64,000 nucleotides of DNA. Source: Litoditis marina (Eukaryota > Nematoda > Chromadorea > Rhabditida > Rhabditidae). The notes beneath the pieces were generated by a model, which saw only the letters and a list, made by a program, of their open reading frames with translations, was not told the origin of the DNA and made no database searches. Every line of letters starts with the position of its first letter. The first letter of the stretch is position 1. The position numbers and the translations under genes are program-made. The stretch lies in NCBI GenBank assembly GCA_964036275.1, contig OZ038434.1:3370560-3434559 (forward strand). The letters run 5' to 3'. Below, piece by piece: positions 35,501 through 45,200 of the stretch.

Positions 35501-38185
35501 AAACATGACGTATTCTGGGAATCTGAAGGGCAGATATAGTAAGTTTCCAGAACTGCAATGTTGACGTCATATTTTTTCGAATGATGGTAATACTTGACAA
35601 GTCATTCATTAAGAAAACAATTTTATCTGCACCGTACAGATCAAACCACATACCTACGGCATGTGTACAAAAAGAGAAAAATTCATGAAAAAGTGGGGGC
35701 CCAACGACTGTGAGATTTGTCTTCTGCTGTGTAGACAGCTACTCTCAAATGGAGCAGCTACTGCTACAAAAACCGGAAAATACTTATATACTCAAGTATA
35801 ACTGTTCATTACGAACATACAAAAGTCGTAAAATATTTTTTCAAACCTGTAAACTATAATATACAAATCACAGATGTTAACTCAACGTAGTCAACTATAG
35901 AGATTCTGGTTTTGTACACAATGATTTGCAGTTTTGGTCCTTACTTGTTACTCTAGGTGCTATAACACTTGCCATATTATTCAACAGTTGTTCTCTCTTT
36001 TACAGCTGTGACTTGTAGATTCTAGTTTACAGGTTTGAAAAAATATTTTACGACTTTTGTATGTTCGTAATGAACAGTTATACTTGAGTATATAAGTATT
36101 TTCCGGTTTTTGTAGCAGTAGCTGCTCCATTTGAGAGTAGCTGTCTAAGCGGCGCACAGCAGAAGACAAATCTCACAGTCGTTGGGCCCCCACTTTTTCA
36201 TGAATTTCTACAGCCTTCCCACTGAGTTTGTCATATTAGAAAAATAGAATATTAATTGAAGTAGTCTATCCAAAAGAAATGTATGGAATCACTACAATTA
36301 AAGCTTTGATTATTGTTGTGTTGCTTTTTTAAAGTTTTTTAAGAAACAATTGATGATTTGTTTGCAGTCTCTTGAACGGCAATGGGTCTCGATCCGGCAT
36401 GAGTCGGTTAGGGCCCTGATAGATGCTCCCGATCAATGGGAAGATGAAAACGAGGAGATAACGGTAAGCGGGAGGGGTAGAGCCAATTGAAGTATTTGAG
36501 GTGTAGTTTTATCTGCGTTACACATCAGACATTTTGCATAACAGCTGGAATAAATTGTACATACACGACAGAATGCGTAAAAATGATTAGCACTATCATT
36601 TTTAGAGGCTGATACGGTATAGGAATTGTTTTGTGCGTTTTTTCCACGATCATGTAATGTTTTTCTGCATGGTTTGCTATGAAAACACACAACAAGGAAG
36701 GCTACAGTGATGATAAATTAATTTGTTTGAGAAAAATCTATCTATTTTGTGTGCAGGTGGACGGTCATTGGCTATCGTATTCTCTGTTCCGGAATGGTCA
36801 TTTCGTAGAGAAGAACTGCAAACGAACTCCCCTCACCTGTGCTATTCTCAAAGAGTTCAAAGAAAACTCAAACTGCTCGAAATCAGATGTGAGTCGTGTA
36901 TATTTTTCAGAAACAGAGCGATACCTACATGATATTTTAGGTGTTCTTGTATTATACAACAAGAAAGCGCCTAGAGAATCGCATACAACGTAATGAGTTT
37001 CGGAACGTGTGGGTTTTCAATAACACGTCCATAATCTGTCCTATTCGATAGGTTTGTGAGATTAACAGACATGATGTAATTTATAAAGTGAAAAATCACA
37101 AAAAGTTCAAAACAAAAAAGTCGCTTATGGTCAAACTTATAGTTACGAAATGTCGTTTTCACCTAAAATAATCATTTTTCAGATGTATCTATCTGTTCTC
37201 TCCTCCGGAGCCCAGGTTCTTTCTCATTGTGGACCATCGAACACGCGACTACAGGCCCATATGGGACTGGTTGTTCCATCGGAAGCCAGGATACGGTAGG
37301 TATACGGTCAAATAGAGGTTAACGAGGAGGTTACCATTCGAACGAGACATAGTGCACCTTGTCATTGCACGTTTCTGAGTTTCGCTGGCTTTAACATGTT
37401 TCACGTGACTGTGCAATTGACTAACAGTATACATTCGATTGATAATAGATAAGGTATGCATTTCCTCATTTTCTACAAACAGTATGCATTTCCTCATTCC
37501 AGGGTGGGTCCGGAACAACGTGGTTGGAAAACGGGGAAGTTCGTCATTTTCGACGATTCCTTTGAGCATGAGGTAGGTTCTCGATTCGATGTACTTTTTT
37601 GTTTACTGTTAGTGAAGTCCTTAAATGTTTTAGCCCTCCCTAGTCCGCTGACTCAAATCTGTATCCATTTCAAACTACCAAGATACATTCAGATTCTGTA
37701 AAGGATGGTATTCATTATATGTATGCAATTTATTTCATTTGATACAATTCCGTTAGTTTAGAGGTGTTATATTTCCTCCTGTTCCAGATGCACTTCGACG
37801 GCGCCTCATCCTCCGCATTCCGACTGGTCCTTGTCGTCGATTTATGGCATCCAGAAGTACGTTTTCCACAGTGATTCACACAAATGAAACTATAGTAATA
37901 GGCAGCTGGAGAGGTTTGCAGTTCGCCTTTTCGTCTTCCCGTGGATACGTGGAAATTCACGGTTCAGCAGTAATTTAGTTCTCAGGCAAATCCCAAATAG
38001 TGTTATGTTTTATTCACACTTTAGAGTGTGTGTGAGAGAGAGAGTGAGAGAAAGAGAGAATAAGAGAGAGAGAGATTGAAGAAAGATCGATAAACTATAA
38101 GTGTTCACGTATACGTGGAGAAAACTTCATCTGGGAAATGTTTCAGGTGAGTGCACGACAGCGAGCGGAGACCGAAGAAGATTGA
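23572..38185 (+). CDS. ASPH: Aspartyl/asparaginyl beta-hydroxylase, full-length form
   Basis: ER type II membrane 2-oxoglutarate/Fe(II) dioxygenase that hydroxylates Asp/Asn in EGF-like domains. Exons: 23572-23644, 26311-26384, 26611-26707, 27000-27078, 27447-27529, 27785-27894, 28111-28251, 28431-28607, 28882-29018, 29167-29266, 29791-29939, 31376-31439, 31553-31653, 32063-32158, 32330-32416, 32696-32786, 33044-33103, 33483-33565, 33843-33894, 34155-34292, 36368-36463, 36757-36888, 37183-37295, 37503-37572, 37788-37856, 38147-38185. Sum 2511 bases, 836 residues (human 758). Short cytosolic N-terminus, one membrane segment (WAVLLVFMFLCSSLYTVF), an EF-hand-like DLDGDGTPDYDDD, a very long Glu/Lys/Asp-rich luminal region, TPR-like helices (LEVDPNNAIALAYYGYLLK, FYYHFGHALMYLGRTAEAY), then the catalytic domain: HCGPSNTRLQAHMGLVVP and FDDSFEHE give the two iron-binding histidines, and SAFRLVLVVDLWHPE the 2-oxoglutarate arginine region. 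Exon 1 is the least certain. Confidence 0.93.
23645..26310 (+). other. First ASPH intron
   Basis: 2.7 kb without supported exons. It contains a GA tract (24110-24240), AT-rich sequence, a short open frame at 25834-26064 that does not splice in phase, and a tRNA-like B-box fragment at about 26040-26100. Confidence 0.45.
26040..26102 (+). pseudogene. tRNA-like B-box fragment, possibly a SINE head
   Basis: CCAGGATTCGAGTCCTGG forms a T-arm-like hairpin containing a B-box-like GATTCGAGTCC, followed by GAAGAGGCAG. The loop is six bases, one short of a true T-loop, and no acceptor stem pairs, so this is not a functional tRNA. Confidence 0.35.
29026..29105 (+). repeat. GA microsatellite in an ASPH intron
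   Basis: (GA)n-rich sequence directly after the donor of exon 9 (29018). The preceding exons 7-9 are themselves purine-rich Glu/Lys/Asp codon runs. Confidence 0.75.
30328..30466 (+). CDS. ASPH: Alternative terminal exon of ASPH (short, non-catalytic form)
   Basis: After CTCAG at 30327 the frame left open by exon 11 (two bases, AG) continues for 45 residues and stops at TGA 30464-30466. The reading is basic: GREAYKRHAITNRDDHRHR ... KVKKRRRKVKTEL. The constitutive next exon at 31376 begins with the same ATC and accepts the same phase, so the two are mutually exclusive. The internal GT sites of this exon (after AAG codons) are in phase 0 and cannot join to 31376. Two AATAAA signals follow at 30915 and 30962. 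Joined to exons 1-11 this gives 1359 bases, 452 residues: membrane anchor plus charged luminal region without TPRs or dioxygenase domain, as in vertebrate junctin/junctate/humbug products of ASPH. Exon recognition is from sequence; expression is inferred. Confidence 0.72.
30915..30967 (+). promoter_or_regulatory. Two poly(A) signals after the short ASPH terminal exon
   Basis: AATAAA at 30915-30920 and again at 30962-30967, about 450-500 bases after the stop at 30464 and inside what would be an intron of the long transcript. Confidence 0.55.
31971..32028. repeat. GTAGTTTGA-ended short inverted repeat in an ASPH intron
   Basis: TTTGTAGTTTGACTC at the left and GAGTTCGAACTACAACT at the right form inverted ends of about 58 bp. 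Related pairs are at 4224-4291, about 34081-34120 and 47561-47640. Confidence 0.5.
34558..36205 (+). mobile_element. Composite transposon-like element, copy A
   Basis: About 1650 bp inside ASPH intron 20 (34293-36367). It starts at AATCGCGCGCAGCGCGAAGC (a GC-rich hairpin), continues with a TCTG microsatellite and tandem units carrying TGACGTCA, and ends in a 525-bp foldback (35681-36205) whose ends are ATTCATGAAAAAGTGGGGGC and its complement. An inverted copy lies at 50053-51833. No coding frame; target duplications not found. Confidence 0.85.
35681..36205. repeat. 525-bp foldback at the end of copy A
   Basis: Arms of about 200 bp: the left arm contains GGGCCCAACGACTGTGAGAT, AAATACTTATATACTCAAGT and ACATACAAAAGTCGTAAAAT, and the right arm their complements in reverse order. 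The unit is also present as 50053-50582. Confidence 0.88.
37301..37431. mobile_element. TATAC-ended MITE, copy 2 of 4
   Basis: Lies in the ASPH intron at 37296-37502, beginning six bases from the exon. The right half (TTTCACGTGACTGTGCAATT...GTATA) is well conserved; the left end is diverged. Confidence 0.55.
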
Positions 38186-38474
38186 TTCCTCATCAATTCT
38201 ATATTTTTATGTCTTCTTATTACCCTATTTTCTTTAGGGTTATTGAGCCCAGTTGCTATGAAATCAAATTTTAAACATTTTTTAGGTAAATCTCGCCCAT
38301 TGAGGTTGTATTTCGTATAATTCATCTGAATTTTGATGAATTGCAGGAATTAATATATAATTTGTAACAAAATGTAGGCAAAAATTGCATATTTGGGTCA
38401 AATTCATGACCTCCATGAATTTTCTGATCTCACGAGATCAGCAAATGAACCGTACCCAACTTTTCTCTAAGTAA

Positions 38475-38607
38475 TATACTAGAAGAAAATTGAATAGTCA
38501 CGTAAAGTTAGCATTCTAAAAGGTATCGTTCCCTTTGTCACTGCACGTTTCTAAGTTCTGCTGTGTTTAGAATGTTTCACGTGACTGTGCAATTGACCAA
38601 GAGTATA
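38475..38607. mobile_element. TATAC-ended MITE, copy 3 of 4
   Basis: 133 bp from TATACT to AGTATA, with AATAGTCACGTAAAG and TTTCACGTGACTGTGCAATT as inverted inner ends. Shares the internal GCACGTTTCTAAGTTCTGCT block with 22312-22445. Confidence 0.68.
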
Positions 38608-39181
38608 GTCTTCCCCGTTTTCGAAAATTGATTTCTATCGTTTCCCAGCCAACCGCAGAGTTTCGTTGGGGACCAATACTTTCCGAATCATGGGGTACCA
38701 AAACATATTTCCAACTGAGCCAATAGCTATTTAATTTGAAACAATTCTGCACAGATTAGAATGGTTCGAGAAGTATCAGTTAGGTACTAGTTCGGGGGTG
38801 CGAAACGGCCTTCTATATTTCACAATTTTTTTATGATTGGCACAAAAGTTTTTTTTTAAGTCCTGCACGATATTTAGGTAGAAATAGGTAGAATTTCGAA
38901 AGCTAAATCAAATCGATAACAGAATAAGTTTGTTAAATCAACTCATTTTTCTCCACTTCCCACAAACATTCTGTTGTCATTTGGAATTTTCATAATCAAA
39001 AATTAAAAGAGGTGAACTGAAAAAAAAGTATTGAAAAAGTTTTCCCTCTCAATTCTCATTTCTCTTTCATTCTGTCTCTAGGTGTCTGACCCTCCTACAT
39101 TCACCCACTCTCTCGTGTGTCTATTTTATCTAGTCTTCTCTCTCACATCTCGGTGTTTTCAAATAAAGTTTATATAAATAT

Positions 39182-39187
39182 TTTATT
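39182..39187 (-). promoter_or_regulatory. Poly(A) signal of ACOX
   Basis: AATAAA on the minus strand, about 58 bases beyond the stop codon at 39245-39247. Confidence 0.65.
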
Positions 39188-39244
39188 TCTTGTAATTGAA
39201 CAGTTATGGCACATGTATTATCTCGGGAAATTATTCTTCTGTAT

Positions 39245-42200
39245 TTACAACTTGGAACGAGCTTCCTTCATCATCGGTCCAAGGTATTTATGGAACGTCG
39301 GCAGAACCTAGAAAATAGAACATACATTTTACAAATGAGTTGAAAATAAAAATTCAAAGTCAAAAAATAGTGATGTATAGGTGAAAAGGTGCAGTTGGGT
39401 GTTTTTATGTTTCATACTTCACTTTATAGTTTTCCAGCCATGTATTCTTTCTTTTCAACCTTAGCCATCGTTCAATGTGGTTAACTTTCCACAAAATTGG
39501 AGGAAAAGAAAAACAGTTGAGAGTACTATACATAAATAAAATTTTCCAAACCTCCTGTTTGTTGAGTTGACTTTGTTGGGCCCATTCGAGAAGGGCCGGA
39601 TACACATTTCCGTCACGACGACCGAGGACCTGAAGCGGAGAGAGATTCAGACAGTTAGAGAAGGAGGGAGGGAAGAGAGACTCAGACAGTTAGAGAACGA
39701 GGGAGGGAAGAGAGAAGTCAGACAGTTAGAGACATAGGGAGGAAAAGAGAGTCGTAAGACAGTTATAGATAGAGGGAGGGAAGACAGACGTCAGACAGTT
39801 ACAGATGGAGGAAGGGAAGAGAGACGTCAGACAGTTAGAGAAGGAGGGAGGGAAGAGAGACGTTAGACAGTTAGAGATGGTGGGAGGGAAGAGAGACGTC
39901 GGGCTGTTAGAGATGCTGGGAGGGGAAGAGAGACGTCAGACAGTTAGAGATAGAGGGGGAAAGGAGAGAGATAGAGAAAGATAGAGGGAAAGACATAATG
40001 AGGAAAGAAAGATCTCAGACAGATATGAAGAAAGAGATAAACAATGAGAGGAGGTAAGAGGATAGCAAATGTTTAAGCGAGTCGAACTAGAAAGAAGGTG
40101 AGAAAATGGAGAAACGAGGGAAAAGCAGAGAGGTAGAGAGAACGAGGGGAGTGAAGAGATAGAGATAGAGAGGAGAAATCGAGGAAGAGAGATAGAGATA
40201 GACAGAGAGAGACAGAGAGAGAGAGAGATAGAGAGAAAGATTCCCCTACCGAGTGGAGTTCCCTATCGCAGAAGTCCCAGCTGTCGACTAGTGCCACCGC
40301 ATTGGGTCTGATCTGTTCCAGACATCTGTAGATGCCGTCCCTCGCCCCCTCCACCTGGCTGTCTGACATGAAACCGCCCTGAAACAGTATAATTGTTTTC
40401 ACTTCGTATTTACTTTGGTTTTGTTTTTTGTTTACCTACTCACTCAAGCTGGTAGAAACGTGTAGATAATACTTTTATTTACTGTTTTCTCTTCATTACA
40501 AGTTCGCTTACCATTTTTGAATCTCGAATACGTAGCAGTCTATACTTTTATATCACCGACAATCACATTTTCAGCAGAGTGTTTCTTTTTTCGCCGGTAC
40601 ACATTGTGATATCACGCAAAGCATAGAAAATAAGAAGGTTTTTATGCCTAATCCCTTTTTCCTACCTTTAGGAAGTCTCCCTGTGCATGTGAGATCAGAT
40701 CGAATGCGTATAATTTGGCTAATGACGTCAGAGGTTCGCGAATAGTGACGTCATCAGTTGTGGACAACTTCTTGAAGAAGTTTTTCACCAGATACAGACG
40801 AACGTGAAGCTGGAATACAGAAATTACGGTGAGAATAGTGGCGAACAAGACTACATGACGCAGTAGCGAAATGAAAAGTGTTTGACTCAACCTGTGCCCA
40901 AAAGGCTGTTATTAACAACTTGAACAGAATTGTCTTGCACGTATTTAACGGCAAATGTTGATCATCAATCAGTTTGTTTGCAGCTAGTTCAAACGTATCG
41001 AATGTGGTAGTCAATCAAGTTCCGCAATTGGGCTTCCGAGTTTGGCTAAAATACAGTTTTCGAACTCCACGTTGAACTTGACTGTGGAATTTTCGATGAG
41101 TTAATTTAAGAATCCTGAACAATCCCACAAATTACACATTTTAATCACATAATGTTTCAGTTCAAGTGCTCTGATAACGCATAGTTGCTAATATTATTTT
41201 CACATCAGACGAGTGAGCCGATTTATGTAGAGCAAAAAAAATATTACCCTTGACGCTTTGCAAAGTTCGACTGAGGTTCGGTTCCAGGCCTCTTCTGGAG
41301 TGGTTTCTCGTTGGTTTCTCTTCAGGATGTCGAATGCTCGGAACGCCTGAAAACGATAATAGCCCGAAATTCCCAACTTAAAGGTGGTCTGACAGGAACC
41401 AAATCTCGTCTCTGGCGCACCACGGTTAAACACGTCGCTCCAATGCAAATGAGCTACAAAAACCAAGTTATCAATAGTTTTCAATCATAATTCATTAGCG
41501 GAGATTCGAAAACTTCGTTTTTGGGGCGCATTCGCGTCAGAGCGATTGAATTAACCGTGGAGCGCAAGGCACGAGATTTGGTTCCTGGCAGGCCATCTTT
41601 AACGAAAGAACGAGAATATGTTTATATCACTGCAAGTTCAAAATTTCGAGTCATTTTATCACTTTACTGAATACGAATATGAGAAGTTTGATGAGTTTCA
41701 AAACGGATGTTGAAGTGCTGATATTAATCTGGGATGCTTTTAAATGTCTCGTTCTTCAAAAGGAGCTATATTACGCTTACAAAAACCGAGAACATACTGA
41801 ATACTGTTTACAGTATGTTACCGCTTCTTACGACTATAGTAATCAAATGTAAATATTCAGTGTTACCGACCTGTTTGCGTGCAACGTGTTCGAAATCATG
41901 TACTACGTCTTCTGCCGAATACGAGTTCCATGTAGTGAATCGTGAGTGGGCGTGGCCTGATTTGTTCAAGTAGGCGCAAAGTTCGGCGAGACGCGCCTTC
42001 CCGCCGCGCACCTCTTCCGCGGCCTTCATCAGGGCTCTGTACAGATTTCCGTGACGGAAATTCATTTGCCCTTGCTTCAGAATAGTAATGAAAAGAATGA
42101 AAGATCATCTACTTTAGCAGTCAGACGTACAACAATAGCAACATTTGTTGATCTACGTTTCGCATTTACAACTGAAAACTTGGGCACGGACAACGTTACT

Positions 42201-45200
42201 GCCTCGGTTCTAAAGCTCAAAATATTCAGTTGAAACAACTGTCACAGTTTTATCCGTAATATGTCTAGATCATGTTGTGTCATACTACCCTGTGTTTGGC
42301 TGAATACAACGAATAAAACAGTCAAAGTAGGGTTACACCACTTTCCGAACCCACCTCGCCACCTGGAGTAACATGACAATGTTCTCTCCCTCATATGTAC
42401 ATCCACCCACTGCGTATCCGAATATTTCCGGGAATCCGGAAGCCTGTGAATAACCGTGGCCGCCACACGCCAAACGACACTGCTCGATACCCTGCAAGGA
42501 TTACGGTGACGTATTACGTAACGTAGTGGTTACGTTACATAACAGAAATGAAGACATCAAACTAAACTATACGAAAACAAATACAATGAACCGTTCATGT
42601 CAACATGCTGTTACCGAATTTATAATCTTCTAGCACTTCTCTTGTAACTTGAAAGTATGATTGCTGAGTTCTCCAAAGCATGTGATGTTGGTTCGTTTTG
42701 TGATCAAAGTAAAAAAACTGGTATAGAAAAACTAAGCCCCGCCCCTTACCATACCTGTGCAGTGTCATAGGAGACAACCGATTTCAGACCAGAAGATAGA
42801 GCGTGGATTTCGGGCAGAAGATCAACGTCTCCTTGGGAAAGTTGTTCGGTCAACTGAAAAGTGACATCATCGACTTATTCGCATTCCCTTATTCACAGCG
42901 TGACGTCACAATTTCACGTGATTGAATCGTTGACAAAAATAACAACATCAAACTTATCGATTTATTTCCCAGCGCTCCATTCTCCTTTGAATGGCCTATG
43001 AAAGAGAAGGTAGAATTTTGAGGTTGAATGAAAAAGTTTGAGTACTGTTTGAAATGGAATGCTGATGTAATACGCAGAAACGTGTACCAGCAGATTTAAG
43101 CGTCAAATTGACTACAAGTTTCTCACACAAACTGGTCTACTATCCGGTGCCTGCCCCAGTTAGGTTCGAGTCTTACAGAAAACACGTAGTTTATAAGTTT
43201 CTGATATATTTTTTTACCTTTTTCATATTTTCTGCCAACCCACCTTGATGTACATATCCCTGATCTCGTAGGCGGCGAACATGAAAGCAAAGGCCCTCGC
43301 CAATTGGGGGAAAAGCCGATACTGCTGGGTCTGATAGTCTAGAATCTGCACCTCTCCCTCTCTGCAAAAAAGAAACCTATACAAGAGAAATGAATACCAT
43401 ACGTGAAGGAAGCACTTACGTACAACATTATACCATAAGTAAATTAAATAGTCACGTAAAGTTAGCATTCTAATGAGACATCGTGCACTTTGTGTTTGTT
43501 GCACGTGTTGTTCAAAAACACGGGTCTTTATAATGTTTCACGTGACTGTGCAAGTGACTAACAGTATAAAGGGCTAGTTTGATGTATATTAACATTGTTC
43601 GCTCCACTATACGTTTTCTATGTATAGGATATTGCTGCATTTGGTAAATGAGATCAAACGGTTATCCGTAAAGTTCCTCTATCCGTTCTCATTCCATTAA
43701 AGCCTCTTTTGACCTACCCGGGTTCTTTCTCCCCTTGTCTTCGAATAGACGAGTATCTAATGGCAATTGTGGCGGCGGCACCCAGCTGGTGAGACTGATC
43801 TTTGATCATTATCGATCGAACGAAGATCTGAAAATTCAAGGTGCTTTTTTAATCTTTTTTCAATAGACGAACTCAAACAATAGATGTTACTGCACACATC
43901 TAGAACTGTTTTCATGTTCATATTTTCAATGGCAAACCGTTATTGGAAAGTTCAACTGTTCAGACTTAGTTGCTGAGGTAAGCATTGGTGGGTCGAATGA
44001 AGTACATTGAGCGTAAAACATGTAAACTTGAGAACTAAAACCAACCATAGTTCCGAAGGCAAGTTTCGAGTGTTTTGGGGCGATGTATGTGCCATCTTTC
44101 TCCACCTGAATCGAGTTGAATTGTGGACGAAATAATCTTATACAGCAAAAACGCTAACAACTCAGATTGAATATATCACAAACGTTCTGACTAAAATAAG
44201 TCGTTAGGGCTTTGAACTTTGAAATTTGGCTTCAGTCTTTTTGTGTTCCACTGCGTAAAAATCAAACTACAATCATTGGATATCATGAATGAAATAAATT
44301 AACAGCAGAAGCAGAATAGAACTTGAGTCCAACTGATTCTCCTAAAACTCACTTTCGAATATCTCATCAGCATATTTCTTCTGGGTATACGATAGTTGTC
44401 GAACAGGAGAAAACCATTGTCACTCCCATTGATGCCGAGCTTGGGACCAATATCTCCGACGCGGACTCCTGAAGGATAAATAATCGATCGGTCAAGTTTT
44501 TCCTTTTTACCTGTTCCTATCTTCATCTATCTCTTTTGTTGTCGCTTCCTTTTTTGCTTTTTTTGTCTCTATATTCAAAATACACACAGTTGACATTCGT
44601 GATGTAAACCCTGTTAATAATGGAGCATCGTGTAGAGAAAGTCTAGCGTAAGTTTGGGAATGTTACTTTTAGAAAAAGGGTTTTAGAGAAAGAGCCTAAA
44701 ACTTTGGAAATTATAAAAAATAACGTTTTCCCCCTCTTTCCACCGACCTTTCATGGGTTCATGTGTCTCCATGTCCCTCAATTGAACAATGAATGGATGG
44801 GGTCCCATGTTCTTGCCCTTTGTGTACAACATGGCCACCACTATGGCATAGTTCGAGGACTTTCCCAGAGCTCCCGGCCACCATCTGAGATAAACAAATG
44901 ATAACATGAGTTAAAATCTTATCTAAAACTATAAATAGTTATTTGGGTTCACTTCCCGCTCCGCGGTATCTGTCTGGCGGACCGCGTCAGTGATGCGATA
45001 AGTTAGCCACTGATAAGTACGATTGGTCGCTTAGTACTTAGTATAGTGGATTGGCAGACGTGTTCAATCTCTAAAAAATATAGGAAAAACATTTCACTTG
45101 TTGTTTTTTGTTGCAAACTCTATAATAATGTCACTAGTACATTGGCAGAGAAGTTTTGCCAACTTTTCCGAGGGTTTCACATAAACTGCCCCATAAGTCT

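Larger units (their letters stand above)
38186..39244. other. Intergenic region between convergent ASPH and ACOX
   Basis: About 1.06 kb of mostly AT-rich sequence holding both 3'UTRs and the TATAC-ended element at 38475-38607. No coding signal. Confidence 0.5.

Noticed and set aside
40754..41014. 86-residue minus frame between ACOX exons 15 and 16
   Set aside because: Exon 41248-41346 joins directly in phase and by homology to 40666-40809; including this frame would break the conserved alignment.
41896..42108. Longer upstream start for ACOX exon 14
   Set aside because: Using CTGTACAG at 42037 gives phase and the conserved QVARALMK; upstream acceptors give either a stop or the wrong frame.
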